Program-made: the position numbers and the translations under genes | The notes under the pieces: model-generated | What the model saw: only the letters and a program-made list of their open reading frames with translations | What the model was told of the DNA's origin: nothing | Databases searched by the model: none | Assembly (NCBI GenBank): GCA_965218715.1 | Contig: CBDCLY010000001.1 | Span: 1-64,000 of the forward strand | Reading direction: 5' to 3' | Length of the DNA stretch: 64,000 nt | DNA from: CBDCLY01 sp965218715 | Lineage (GTDB): Bacteria > Bacteroidota > Bacteroidia > Flavobacteriales_E > Vicingaceae | Shown here: positions 51,808 to 61,171 of the stretch, piece by piece | Layout of the letters: each line of letters begins with the position of its first letter | Position numbering within the stretch: the stretch's first letter is position 1

Positions 51808-52929
51808 CTAGGCGTTAAGCATTACAGGCATAACTAACATTAATACCTGTTCATTACCATCATTTCCACTGGCAGGAGTTAAAATTCCTGCGCGATTAGG
51901 AGCAGACATAGCTAGATTTACCTCTTCAGTATTTAGGTTGCTCAGCATTTCAACAAGGAACCTAGAATTGAAGCCTATTTCCATGTCTTCACCATCAAAC
52001 TGGCATGTTAGGCGCTCAACTGCATCATTAGAAAAGTCGATGTCTTCAGCAGAAATTTGCAATTCACTTCCTGTAATTTTTAACCTTACTTGATGCGTTG
52101 TTTTGCTAGAGAAAATTCCAACGCGTTTGATTGAACCCAATAGCGCATTTCTATCAATGCTTAATCTATTAGGATTCTCCTTTGGAATTACCGCATCATA
52201 ATTAGGGTATTTTCCATCAATCAATCGGCAAATCAGTTGATGATCTCCAAAGCTAAAGGATGCATTGGTCTCGTTGTATTCAACGGAAACTGCATCATCG
52301 CTACTAGAAAGAACATTCTTCAATAAATTCAATGGTTTCTTTGGCATAATGAATGAAGCTGCTTTTGATGCTTTAGCATCAATTCTAGCATACTTCACTA
52401 ATTTATGAGCGTCGGTTGCAACAAATGTGAGATCACTTTTGCTCAGTTGAAAAAAGACACCTGACATCACAGGTCTTAAATCATCGTTTCCACTTGCAAA
52501 AAGCGTTTTTTCAATTGCGCTGTGTAAAAGCTCTCCAGTAACATCCATGCTAGATGGAGATTCAACTTCAGGCGTTTTTGGAAATTCTGCTCCATCCTGG
52601 CCAGCTAATCTATATTTTCCATAATCTGAACTTATTTCGATTCCAAATTTCTTTGCTTCAATTGTGAAGGTCAGCGGCTGGTCTGGTAAAGATTTTAAGG
52701 TGTCCAATAATAACTTTGCTGGAATGGCAATCATTCCTTTTTCCTTTGACTCTATGCCAATCTTTGTGGTCATTGTCGTTTCTAGATCAGAGGCAGTTAC
52801 TTGCATTTTGTCCTCATCAACCTCAAAAAGGAAGTGATCTAAAATGGGTAAAGAGTTGTTGCTATTTAGAACACCACTGATGTATTGCAACTGCTTTAGC
52901 AGAGATGAACTCGAAACGATGAATTTCAT
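51808..52929 (-). CDS. dnaN: DNA polymerase III beta sliding clamp
   Basis: A 373-residue clamp with three similar domains. MKFIVSSSSLLKQLQYISGV opens domain 1; FLFEVDEDKMQVTASDLETT, GVFFQLSKSDLTFVATDAHK and the terminal LMLVMPVMLN are typical. The ring holds polymerase and repair proteins on DNA. It lies 67 bases after DUF4340 on the same strand; a TAAATTTG element in that gap suggests its own promoter. Confidence 0.97.
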   Translation of the reverse strand: MKFIVSSSSLLKQLQYISGVLNSNNSLPILDHFLFEVDEDKMQVTASDLETTMTTKIGIESKEKGMIAIPAKLLLDTLKSLPDQPLTFTIEAKKFGIEISSDYGKYRLAGQDGAEFPKTPEVESPSSMDVTGELLHSAIEKTLFASGNDDLRPVMSGVFFQLSKSDLTFVATDAHKLVKYARIDAKASKAASFIMPKKPLNLLKNVLSSSDDAVSVEYNETNASFSFGDHQLICRLIDGKYPNYDAVIPKENPNRLSIDRNALLGSIKRVGIFSSKTTHQVRLKITGSELQISAEDIDFSNDAVERLTCQFDGEDMEIGFNSRFLVEMLSNLNTEEVNLAMSAPNRAGILTPASGNDGNEQVLMLVMPVMLNA

Positions 52930-52952
52930 GTTAAATTCTTTTGGTTAAAGAA

Positions 52953-52960
52953 CAAATTTA
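52953..52960 (-). promoter_or_regulatory. -7 promoter element of dnaN
   Basis: Minus strand TAAATTTG (TAnnTTTG), 23 bases before the dnaN ATG. No clear -33 partner is present. Confidence 0.45.
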
Positions 52961-52996
52961 TAGCTTTTGGCCCTGCATTGATAGCCCTTAAAAAGA

Positions 52997-54037
52997 TTAC
53001 TTTTCAACAGGTTTTGAAGAAAGAAATCTTGCCCCATCTGGGAATAAGGGATCATGGGTTAAGTTTTGAACAATGCAATAGACATCAGGCCCTAACTCGG
53101 TGCTGCTTGCGTACATCCTTTCGGGATGTGCAGTAATTGGTTTCCCTTGAAAAGTTGTACCAGGAGGAACGGGTAAATTGTGGCAAAAAATTCCCACTTT
53201 TTTTCCATCTTCAAATACAATTTGAGCTTCATGTTTTGGTATTCCAGAAAAAACTGAGTCTAGCAAAGTTGGAGGAGTTTTTAAATCCAAGTATTCATAA
53301 TATATCCCGCTGTATAGTTTGAAATAAGGAATGGCTAAATCTGTATGTAATTCCTGTTCATTGCTTCCGTCAATTGAGCTTGCAATGAATTTGTTTTCCT
53401 CTGTCTTCCTGATTTTAAATGATTGTAAGGTGTCAGAAAAATGCCTGACTGCAATGCTTTTTATTTTCTTAGGATTGGCTCTTAACATGGCCCTGTCTCT
53501 CCATAAAATGCTGTCGAGGAAAAATCGAGTACCTAGGCTCCCTCTTTCCATGAGCATATGAGTAATGTAGGGTTTGCTTGATTTTTGACCGTCCTCTTCT
53601 AGCAACATATAAGTGCCCACTTTGGTCCCGGTTGGGTGACCAACGTACCAAGTTTTGATGGGTTCATCTTCTCCAGCATAAAACTCCACTTTGGTAGCAA
53701 AACTTGCCAATCGTTTTACAACGGTTTCAAAAGTAGTTTTAGAAACTGGCCCTTGTATTTCAATGTCATGCGCAGTTTTTAAAATTAGATCAATAGCGTC
53801 TTCTCTTGCTCTATAATTATTGTTCACTTCCCAGTAATCCTTTCCTCTTCTACTTAAGGTAACATTTTGTCCATCAAGTCGACTCATGAATATTTTATTA
53901 ACTCTTGAGGTATCTTCAATGGCAAATTCTTTTAGGTCAGCATTTTCTTTATTTCCTGTATCAGGAGAAACGTAATAAAGGTAATAGGCCAATGATCCTA
54001 AGGCAATTAATACAAGTAAACCAATTAAATTTTTCAT
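52997..54037 (-). CDS. DUF4340 domain-containing protein
   Basis: A 346-residue protein with one N-terminal membrane anchor (about 4-22) and an extracytoplasmic part with VNKIFMSRLDGQNVTLSRRG and WYVGHPTGTKVGTYMLLE, matching DUF4340. Genes of this family often follow GldG-like (ABC-associated) proteins, as here, with a four-base overlap to gldG. The function is unknown, but co-transcription suggests a role with the GldFG complex. Confidence 0.85.
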   Translation of the reverse strand: MKNLIGLLVLIALGSLAYYLYYVSPDTGNKENADLKEFAIEDTSRVNKIFMSRLDGQNVTLSRRGKDYWEVNNNYRAREDAIDLILKTAHDIEIQGPVSKTTFETVVKRLASFATKVEFYAGEDEPIKTWYVGHPTGTKVGTYMLLEEDGQKSSKPYITHMLMERGSLGTRFFLDSILWRDRAMLRANPKKIKSIAVRHFSDTLQSFKIRKTEENKFIASSIDGSNEQELHTDLAIPYFKLYSGIYYEYLDLKTPPTLLDSVFSGIPKHEAQIVFEDGKKVGIFCHNLPVPPGTTFQGKPITAHPERMYASSTELGPDVYCIVQNLTHDPLFPDGARFLSSKPVEK

Positions 54038-55782
54038 GCTACTCTAGCAAATTTTCGTCTTCTGTTCCAATGAATAATTAACCCTAATAAGATAATTAAT
54101 GCAATTGGTGCAATGGTGTTTAATATTTGAATCAATCCTCTATTTTCTTGAATTGCACTCTTATTCAATAAACGAATCTTGAAGCTCTTTGTATTAGACA
54201 AGATCAAACCACTTTCGTCTACCAAGAAATTAATTGCATTCAAGAAAAAGTCTTTATTGGCATAAGTTTGTTTGGTGTATTTATCATAACCCAAAGGATA
54301 GTACTCATTTGATTTTGGATTGTATTCATTCCGAATAATATCTGCATCAGATAAAACCAACATTTGTGTTTGATCACTGGTCTCTTTAAATTTTATTTCG
54401 CTTGCATTGGCTACCCTTGGACTTAATCTATTTTTGTAGACAGAAGTAAACTCACCTTCTAGCAGCACACCAATTGGCACTTCTTGTTTGTTAAATTGAT
54501 CTTGTGGTGGATTATAACTCAACATGTTTAAGCTAACCCTGGTTGGGGCCTTTACCAACTTTGTCAATTTTGAACTTGAAAGTATAATTGTTTTTTTAAT
54601 GCCCTGATTTCCAACCAAATCGATGCTGCTTGCAAAGTCTGCTTTAACAACATCCAAGTTTTTATTGATTGGGTGATTGTTTTTTGAAAAGAGCAGGGGA
54701 TAATACAACCATGGAAACAACTGTGTTTTCATTTGGTTACCATATTGTCCGCTGATAACAGGAATAGGCGCAGCTTGCATATCCTGGATTAAATCAGTAT
54801 TGATTCTAACTCCATAATTAAATAGCTGGTCTTCAATATTTAGGACTTTAGGTAGGGCCAATAAAGTATTGTTGTTTTTTGGGTTTCTAAGGCTGTCCAT
54901 ATTTGCTTCAACACCATCAATTAACCAAATTACCTTTCCACCATACATGATGAATTGGTCGATAATGAATTTGTCTTTTTCATCAAAGGAAGAATCGGGT
55001 CCAGCAATAATTGCAGCTACAAACTGATTACTTACAGAGGCGTCAGTGCTGTCTTTGTATCTCCTGCCACTTAAACTGTTGATGTTTCCATCCAATCGAA
55101 TTCGTTCTACTTCGTAAAAGTCCCTTAAGGATCTTACAATGTCTGCTGTTTCATATTTGTTGAGTTCACCATGACCTTCTATAAATGCTATCCTTTCAAT
55201 AAAGGGAGAAGAAACTTTTTTAATGGCTGATGCAAGTTCAAATTCTAAACTTTCAATAGATCTGTTTAAAATTACCTCAGGCTGAGCACCAAACTGACTC
55301 TTCAGCAATTGAACAGGTGTTTCAATGTCTCTAAAGCGAACGATCGCTCCTGGCCAAACTACCTTTTTTGAGACCCCATCATCATCATTAATTTCAAGGT
55401 CGGTAGGTCTAAGGCCTTTCTCAAATAGATTTTTATATACTCGATCGCGTTCCTTTATGTCGGGATGCTCTGATGGATTAATGAATTCAAAACTTAAATT
55501 GCCATTGGAATAGGCTTGAAATTCATCCAACATCTCTTTGGTTTCATTTCTTAACCTTTTAAAAGAGGCAGGGAATGAACCTTCTAAATAAACTTGAACA
55601 TAAACTTCATCTTCTAGTCCTTCTAGCAATGTTTTTGTTGCATCTGAAATGGAATAGCGCTGTTCACTTGTTAAATCAATGCGAAAGAAACTCAATCCTG
55701 CAATAAAGTTGATTAGAACAATGATTGCTAGGGCGATGACAAGTCCTAAGATGTCTTTTTGTTTAGCAGAACCCTTTACCAT
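54034..55782 (-). CDS. gldG: Gliding motility-associated ABC transporter component GldG
   Basis: A 582-residue protein with an N-terminal helix (about 14-34), a large extracytoplasmic region containing ERIAFIEGHGELNKYETADI and FIMYGGKVIWLIDGVEANM, and a C-terminal helix (about 556-574). This is the GldG layout. With GldF and the ATPase GldA (not in the window) it makes an ABC transporter needed for gliding in Flavobacterium. It overlaps gldF by seven bases and DUF4340 by four. Confidence 0.93.
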   Translation of the reverse strand: MVKGSAKQKDILGLVIALAIIVLINFIAGLSFFRIDLTSEQRYSISDATKTLLEGLEDEVYVQVYLEGSFPASFKRLRNETKEMLDEFQAYSNGNLSFEFINPSEHPDIKERDRVYKNLFEKGLRPTDLEINDDDGVSKKVVWPGAIVRFRDIETPVQLLKSQFGAQPEVILNRSIESLEFELASAIKKVSSPFIERIAFIEGHGELNKYETADIVRSLRDFYEVERIRLDGNINSLSGRRYKDSTDASVSNQFVAAIIAGPDSSFDEKDKFIIDQFIMYGGKVIWLIDGVEANMDSLRNPKNNNTLLALPKVLNIEDQLFNYGVRINTDLIQDMQAAPIPVISGQYGNQMKTQLFPWLYYPLLFSKNNHPINKNLDVVKADFASSIDLVGNQGIKKTIILSSSKLTKLVKAPTRVSLNMLSYNPPQDQFNKQEVPIGVLLEGEFTSVYKNRLSPRVANASEIKFKETSDQTQMLVLSDADIIRNEYNPKSNEYYPLGYDKYTKQTYANKDFFLNAINFLVDESGLILSNTKSFKIRLLNKSAIQENRGLIQILNTIAPIALIILLGLIIHWNRRRKFARVA

Positions 55783-56507
55783 TTTCTAGCACTTAGTTTT
55801 AATCGTGTTAAAAGGATGAAAAGCGCAATTAGGGATAAGAAATAAATTGCATCTCTGCTGTCAACTACTCCTCTACTCATTGAAGTATAATGCTCATTAA
55901 TGCCAAGCTTGAGAAATATTAAATCCAAAGGGCCTAACAAGTCAAATGAACTGATAAAGTCGAACCCTATGTAAATGAAAAAACACAAGAAAACTGCAAG
56001 GATAAATGAAATCACTTGGTTTTCTGTAAGTGAGGAAGCAAACAATCCTATGGCAAGAAAGCCACCAGCTAGGAAAAACAGGCCTAAATAAGAACCCCAC
56101 ATTCCACCCTGATCAATGTTTCCTTGAGGAGCTCCGAGGAAGTAAATGGTAAGGAAGTAAACCAAAGTTGGAACTAGAGAAATAAAAACCAGAATCAGTC
56201 CGGCTAGGTATTTCGCTAGAATTATTTGGGTGTCTCTCAGTGGTTTAGTCAGCAATAATTCTATAGTTCCAGTGCGGTTTTCTTCTGCAAACATTCGCAT
56301 GGTAATTGCTGGAATCAGGAACATAAAAACCCATGGACCCAAATTAAACAAGGCATTCAAGCTGGCGTATTCTCCATCCAATACATTATTGTCGCCTGGG
56401 AAAACCCACATGATAAGCCCAATGATTACCAGAAATACAACTATAACCATGTATCCGATCAAAGAGCCTAGAAAATCTTGTAATTCTTTTTTAAGCAGAC
56501 TGCCCAT
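55776..56507 (-). CDS. gldF: Gliding motility-associated ABC transporter permease GldF
   Basis: A 243-residue ABC-2 type permease with six helices. It starts LKKELQDFLGSLIGYMVIVV and has TMRMFAEENRTGTIELLLTK (the loop that meets the ATPase, about 66-85), then ILAKYLAGLILVFISLVPTL. It forms the membrane part with GldG. It is the first gene in the order gldF-gldG-DUF4340-dnaN; a TATTTTTG element lies just upstream. Confidence 0.94.
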   Translation of the reverse strand: MGSLLKKELQDFLGSLIGYMVIVVFLVIIGLIMWVFPGDNNVLDGEYASLNALFNLGPWVFMFLIPAITMRMFAEENRTGTIELLLTKPLRDTQIILAKYLAGLILVFISLVPTLVYFLTIYFLGAPQGNIDQGGMWGSYLGLFFLAGGFLAIGLFASSLTENQVISFILAVFLCFFIYIGFDFISSFDLLGPLDLIFLKLGINEHYTSMSRGVVDSRDAIYFLSLIALFILLTRLKLSARKW

Positions 56508-56526
56508 TATTCCTTTGCTTGACGAA

Positions 56527-56534
56527 CAAAAATA
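56527..56534 (-). promoter_or_regulatory. -7 promoter element of gldF
   Basis: Minus strand TATTTTTG (TAnnTTTG), 19 bases before the gldF ATG. The nearest upstream TTG is 25 bases further, slightly outside the usual gap. Confidence 0.45.
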
Positions 56535-56622
56535 AACAAATTTGCCAGCGATTTGATGTCAATTATTGAAGCTTTTTAGATTTAACGAAGCTTAACAAAA
56601 ATGCGATGATTTAGATTATCCT

Positions 56623-56630
56623 TAAATTCG
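56623..56630 (+). promoter_or_regulatory. -7-like promoter element of the second M1 peptidase
   Basis: TAAATTCG, the same variant as at 9661-9668 before the first M1 peptidase. It lies 18 bases before the ATG, the same spacing. Confidence 0.4.
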
Positions 56631-56648
56631 AAAACCTAAATTCAGCAC

Positions 56649-59063
56649 ATGAAAAATTGTCGTTTTTCCATATTATTAATTCTCCTATTTTCTTTTTTCA
56701 AGCTTAGTTCTCAATCAGAACAAAGGCATTATTATGCCGATAAAGGTCTCGCACCTAGAGCACATTCTGTTGACATGATCCATTTGAAATTGGAGGTCAA
56801 ATTTGACTTAAAAAATGAAATGCTTTTTGGAAAAGTCTCTGAAGATTTTATCGTTTTGCAACAATCAATTGATAGCCTAGTTCTTGATGCGGTTAGATTA
56901 GATGTTAAATCTATTCTCCTTGATCAGAAGGAAATAAAGTTCTACAATACTGGGAAAAAATTAATTCTTCATTTTGACCAAGCCTTGACTTGGAACTCTA
57001 AGCATCAGATTGAAATTAGTTACAGTTGCAGTCCTAAAAAGGGCCTTTACTTTATTGGATGGAATGACCCCAAAGAAAAATGTAGAAAGCAAATTTGGAC
57101 ACAAGGACAAGGCATAAACAACCGGCACTGGATTCCAATGTACGATGAGAAAAACGACAAGTTAACGACTGAAATGATTGTGCATTTCGAGAAAGGGTTT
57201 GAAGTGCTTTCGAATGGAAAATTTTTAGGAAAAAAGAAAAAGGATGGACTAAATACTTGGCATTATAAAATGATTCACCCTCATGCTTCTTATCTCATGA
57301 TGTTAGGAATTGGGAAGTACGATGTACTTAAAAAGAAATCTGCATCAGGTTTGCCCATGAACTTGTATTATTATCCAGGAGAGGAAGAAGCCTCAAGAGC
57401 AACCTATAAGTATTCTGTGCAGATGTTTGACTTCTTTGAAAGCGAAATTGGCTTGCCATATCCATGGGAGTCTTATTCTCAAATTCCCGTACAAGATTTC
57501 ATGTATGGAGCAATGGAAAATACAACGGCAACCATCTTTGGTGATTTTTATTTGGTAGACGAAAGAAGTTATTTGGATAAAAACTATGTTCGTGTTGATG
57601 CCCATGAATTGGCTCATCAATGGTTTGGTGATTTAATAACTGCTAGAGCAAGTGCTGACCATTGGCTGCAAGAAAGTTTTGCCACACATTACGACATGAT
57701 GTATCAAAAAGAAGCCTTTGGAAAAGACCACTTCGATTGGGTAAGAAGAGATTATCAAAATCAATCTCTTGCCGAAACGCAAAAGAATTTAAAACCAATC
57801 GCCCATAGTGAAGCAGGAACCGTGCGGCATTATCCAAAAGGTGCTTTTGTTTTGCAGATGTTGAAAGATGTTGTTGGAAGAGAGCAATTCAATGCAGCAA
57901 TTAAGCATTATCTGAAGAAACATGCTTTTGGTAATGTAGACTCGAAAGATTTATTGGTGGCATTTCACGAACGATTGGGATTGAGCCTAGATTGGTTTTG
58001 GGAAGATTGGGTCTATAGAGGTGGCGAACCTGCTTATGAAGTTAACTTGCTAAAAGAGGATGGACCAATTCAGATTGAAGTGAAGCAAATCCATCATCAA
58101 AACAATTTGGTCGACTTATTTGATATGCCAATCAAATTTCAAGTGGTGTTGAAATCAGGGAAGATTTTAGAAAAAACAGTTCGTATTCACGAGCCATCAC
58201 AGCAAATTAAATTTAATTTAGAAAAGGGTCAGATTCTGGATTTTGTGCTTTTCGACCCAGATAATAGGGTGATGAAATCTGTGTCTTTTGATAAATCACT
58301 GGAACAACTTAAAGCGCAAGCAGAAAAGGCTGAACACCTTTTGGATCGCCATGATGCCATTGTTGCATTGATTCAGCAAGAATTTGAAGGAAAAAATCAA
58401 TTCCTAATGAACCGTTATAAGGCAGAAAAGTTTCATGGATTAAAGTCGGCCATCATTGCTCATATCTTACCCCAACTGAATGATGATAGTCAGGAATTGG
58501 TGAAGTTGGCCTTTTCAAAAGGAGATACCGACACTAAAAAAGCTGTCTTAGACCATACCCTTAGGATTCCTGAAAATTTAGAAACTTACTATAGGGCATT
58601 GCTTCAAGATTCCTCCTATCAAGTGATCGAAAAGGCTTTGGATTTATTGGCTTTTTATTATCCAAATAATATAAAGAACTACCTTCAATTGACCGAGAAC
58701 GAAATGGGAAATAGGGCTCATAATGTTAGGATTAAACACCTTGCACTTCGTGCTAGAAATTTGTACGAAGATGCGGCAATGTTTGAAATTATCGAGTATA
58801 CCAGTGAGTCTTATGAGTTTAGAACGAGAATAAATGCTGCAGAAGCTTTGCAGGGCTTAAATCATTTAGATGAAGCAAGTTTAGAAAACATGCTACAAGC
58901 CATTTGTTCTTTCAATTCTAGATTAAGAGGGCCAGTAGTAAAGGTGTTGGATTATTTCTTTCAACAAGATCCCTACAAAAGAATGATGGTAGAGTATGTT
59001 AGCAACCGGGATTGGAGCGACAGAGAATTTAAAAAAGTGAAGCGCTACCTTGTCCCTTATTGA
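56649..59063 (+). CDS. M1-family zinc aminopeptidase, secreted
   Basis: An 804-residue M1 peptidase. The signal peptide covers about 1-22 (KLSSQ). The exopeptidase motif is GAMENTTATIF (about 296-306), in place of GGMEN. The zinc site is H319-E320-L321-A322-H323 with third ligand E342 in WLQESFATHYD. The C-terminal 250 residues are helical repeats with lengths like HEAT units (for example YPNNIKNYLQLTENEMG). It likely degrades peptides outside the inner membrane. The coding end overlaps the convergent T9SS protein by seven bases. Confidence 0.93.
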   Translation: MKNCRFSILLILLFSFFKLSSQSEQRHYYADKGLAPRAHSVDMIHLKLEVKFDLKNEMLFGKVSEDFIVLQQSIDSLVLDAVRLDVKSILLDQKEIKFYNTGKKLILHFDQALTWNSKHQIEISYSCSPKKGLYFIGWNDPKEKCRKQIWTQGQGINNRHWIPMYDEKNDKLTTEMIVHFEKGFEVLSNGKFLGKKKKDGLNTWHYKMIHPHASYLMMLGIGKYDVLKKKSASGLPMNLYYYPGEEEASRATYKYSVQMFDFFESEIGLPYPWESYSQIPVQDFMYGAMENTTATIFGDFYLVDERSYLDKNYVRVDAHELAHQWFGDLITARASADHWLQESFATHYDMMYQKEAFGKDHFDWVRRDYQNQSLAETQKNLKPIAHSEAGTVRHYPKGAFVLQMLKDVVGREQFNAAIKHYLKKHAFGNVDSKDLLVAFHERLGLSLDWFWEDWVYRGGEPAYEVNLLKEDGPIQIEVKQIHHQNNLVDLFDMPIKFQVVLKSGKILEKTVRIHEPSQQIKFNLEKGQILDFVLFDPDNRVMKSVSFDKSLEQLKAQAEKAEHLLDRHDAIVALIQQEFEGKNQFLMNRYKAEKFHGLKSAIIAHILPQLNDDSQELVKLAFSKGDTDTKKAVLDHTLRIPENLETYYRALLQDSSYQVIEKALDLLAFYYPNNIKNYLQLTENEMGNRAHNVRIKHLALRARNLYEDAAMFEIIEYTSESYEFRTRINAAEALQGLNHLDEASLENMLQAICSFNSRLRGPVVKVLDYFFQQDPYKRMMVEYVSNRDWSDREFKKVKRYLVPY

Positions 59064-59734
59064 ACAATGAATTTGTAGATACCAAAACGGCCTTGCTCAT
59101 CACTTACTTGCAGGAAATAAAAACCTTTTGCTGGAGAGGAAATTGAGATATTTTGTTCTGTTTGCTTATTCAGCTTTTGAGAAACAATAGTGCGTCCATT
59201 TAAATCCAAGATTTTAGCATTACCACCTCGAATGACATCTGTTTCAAAACGAAGATTGCCATTTTGGTAAAATATGGCCTCGGCTTTAGGCTTTAAATCA
59301 TCAAGTCCAACAATGAATGAAATGCAAGATCTTGGGTTTTTAGTTTGGTTAACTGGGTATTGATCAGTTGCTACAGCGGTAACACAAATGGTGTAAGAAT
59401 GATCTTTGCTAAATGGGTATTTATTCAACAAAACATAACTAGGCCTATCATTAACATGGATGGTTTGATCGGCACGCTTTTTTACCCTTAGAAATGCGGT
59501 GCTATCATTATTTGCCACTGTAATGTCAAATATCAAAGAATCTTGGGCAAAAATAAATCCTGGCCCATTATTTACAATCCTTATGCTCACATCCACAGCC
59601 GCATTGCTATTGTAGTTGAAGCCATCAGTAGGACTTAGAAAATTTCTTACATCCCAAGCAATGCTGTTTTGTGCATTCAAGCCAGCAAATGAAACTAAGG
59701 TGAAAAATATAAAAAGTGTTTTAATTGTTTTCAT
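59057..59734 (-). CDS. Secreted protein with T9SS type A sorting domain
   Basis: A 225-residue protein: signal peptide about 1-21 (FAGLNAQ), a central beta-sandwich-like region (NNGPGFIFAQDSLIFDITVA), and a C-terminal T9SS tail (about 150-225) with AKILDLNGRTIVSQKL, SPAKGFYFLQVSDEQG and YKFIVQ. The central domain function is unknown. It follows the S4-domain gene by nine bases on the same strand. Confidence 0.85.
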   Translation of the reverse strand: MKTIKTLFIFFTLVSFAGLNAQNSIAWDVRNFLSPTDGFNYNSNAAVDVSIRIVNNGPGFIFAQDSLIFDITVANNDSTAFLRVKKRADQTIHVNDRPSYVLLNKYPFSKDHSYTICVTAVATDQYPVNQTKNPRSCISFIVGLDDLKPKAEAIFYQNGNLRFETDVIRGGNAKILDLNGRTIVSQKLNKQTEQNISISSPAKGFYFLQVSDEQGRFGIYKFIVQ

Positions 59735-59743
59735 GTGTTTCTT

Positions 59744-59947
59744 TTAGACAACTTCTATTTGGATTTCGTCGACTGAGATTTTATCTCCTTTTCTAACCTT
59801 TAAGCGTTTTCTGGTATCAACACTACCATTGTAAATAACCATCTCATCTTCAACCATCTGCTTGGCCATTCCTCCTGATTCTGCTATTCCCATTAGTTTG
59901 AGCAATTTTATTAGCTCAATGTACTCCGTCTTTAACTCAAATGTCAT
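59744..59947 (-). CDS. Small RNA-binding S4-domain protein (YbcJ-like)
   Basis: A 67-residue protein consisting of one S4 domain: YIELIKLLKLMGIAESGGMA followed by KQMVEDEMVIYNGSVDTRKR and GDKISVDEIQIEVV. Relatives such as YbcJ bind RNA, possibly rRNA or tRNA. A complete -33/-7 promoter ends four bases before its ATG, so the transcript is probably leaderless. Confidence 0.9.
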   Translation of the reverse strand: MTFELKTEYIELIKLLKLMGIAESGGMAKQMVEDEMVIYNGSVDTRKRLKVRKGDKISVDEIQIEVV

Positions 59948-59951
59948 TTAG

Positions 59952-59983
59952 CAAAATTAGAATTAATTCCCTTGACTTGTCAA
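59952..59983 (-). promoter_or_regulatory. Promoter of the S4-domain gene, start-proximal
   Basis: Minus strand TTG (59983-59981), a gap of 21 bases, then TAATTTTG (59959-59952). Both boxes match the Bacteroidota consensus. Only four bases separate the -7 box from the ATG at 59947. Confidence 0.6.
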
Positions 59984-60078
59984 TCTATATTTATGCTTTG
60001 AAATAAGTGCAAGGAAGAACAATGACTTAAATCATTTTTTTCTGAAACCTTCCTTCATAATATTCGTTTATTTGAGGC

Positions 60079-60894
60079 ATGAGATTGAACTTAATCCTCC
60101 TAATCTTCTTCATAAGTGGTAAAATATTTGCCCAAGATTGCCAACTTGAGAACAATTCGTTTCAGGTAGGAGAACGGGTAGATTATACCATTTATTATCA
60201 TTTAGCAGGACTTTGGGTAAGCGCTGGCGAGGTCTTTTTTGAGATAGATTCTCAAAAAATTGGAAAGCAAAACTACTTTCATTTCAATAGTGTTGGCAAA
60301 ACCCTTAAGAAATACGATTGGATCTATGAAGTTCGAGATCATTATGAAAGCTGGGTAAATGTTGCATCATTTCAGCCGCTGCGTTTTAAAAGATCGGTGA
60401 ATGAAGGAGGAACTTTTATTCGAGAAGATTATATTTTTAAAAACAAGGATAAAAAGGTGGTTACGCTTAGACAAATGAGTGAAAAGGAAGATCCTGTAAA
60501 GGATACCGTGGATCTGAAGCCCTGCAGTTTTGATGTAATGACCATGATTTACCACGCGAGGAACATTGATTTCTCAAAAGCTGAGGTCAATGATAAAATT
60601 CCAATCAACATATTTCTAGATAATGAATCACATGAAAGTTATTTGCGTTATCTAGGAAAAAAAGAAATTAAGGTAAAAGGCCTTGGCAAATTTCGATGCA
60701 TTCTTTTTTCTCCTCTATTAATTGAAGGAACTATTTTTAATGGGGGCGAAGAAATGACGGTTTGGGTTAGTGATGACAAAAATAGGGTGCCCTTGTACAT
60801 TGAAACCCCAATTTTGGTAGGGTCTATTCGTGCTAGAGTAAATAAAATGGAGGGACTTAGATATCCAATGGAAGCCTTAGTTGAAGAAGACTAA
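60079..60894 (+). CDS. DUF3108 domain-containing exported protein
   Basis: A 271-residue protein with a signal peptide (about 1-19, ISGKIFAQ). The body matches DUF3108: FQVGERVDYTIYYHLAGLWV near the start, then VGKTLKKYDWIYEVRDHYES and LLIEGTIFNGGEEMTVWVSD. The family is periplasmic and of unknown role. A TTTATTTG element (60067-60074; one mismatch to TAnnTTTG) lies four bases before the ATG. Confidence 0.88.
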   Translation: MRLNLILLIFFISGKIFAQDCQLENNSFQVGERVDYTIYYHLAGLWVSAGEVFFEIDSQKIGKQNYFHFNSVGKTLKKYDWIYEVRDHYESWVNVASFQPLRFKRSVNEGGTFIREDYIFKNKDKKVVTLRQMSEKEDPVKDTVDLKPCSFDVMTMIYHARNIDFSKAEVNDKIPINIFLDNESHESYLRYLGKKEIKVKGLGKFRCILFSPLLIEGTIFNGGEEMTVWVSDDKNRVPLYIETPILVGSIRARVNKMEGLRYPMEALVEED

Positions 60895-60897
60895 GGT

Positions 60898-61170
60898 TTA
60901 AAGAGCCATCAGGCCTTCTATTTTTTCAGCTTCTTGATACCTAGCAATCACCTCATCGGCATTCATCATTAACTCTTTGGCGCTTACACTTGAAAAATTG
61001 CCCTTAGTAGATTGCTTAATGCTAACTGTAGCTTCTGGGCCAAATAGTGCTTCCACTTGAGCTAATTTTTGGTTGTCAGCTGGAATAATAAACTTAAAGA
61101 AGTAGACCGATGGCCATTCTGTGCTTTTATTCAGTTTCTCTTTTAATTCACTATAATCTCTTTTTGCCAT
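60898..61170 (-). CDS. DUF493 family protein
   Basis: A 90-residue protein of the DUF493/YbeD-like group: WPSVYFFKFIIPADNQKLAQ and KGNFSSVSAKELMMNADEVI. The fold is ferredoxin-like and often regulatory; E. coli YbeD is linked with lipoate metabolism, but no such gene is nearby. The ATG at 61170 is preferred over a TTG at 61185 that overlaps the HEAT gene. It lies one base after that gene. Confidence 0.87.
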   Translation of the reverse strand: MAKRDYSELKEKLNKSTEWPSVYFFKFIIPADNQKLAQVEALFGPEATVSIKQSTKGNFSSVSAKELMMNADEVIARYQEAEKIEGLMAL

Positions 61171-61171
61171 C

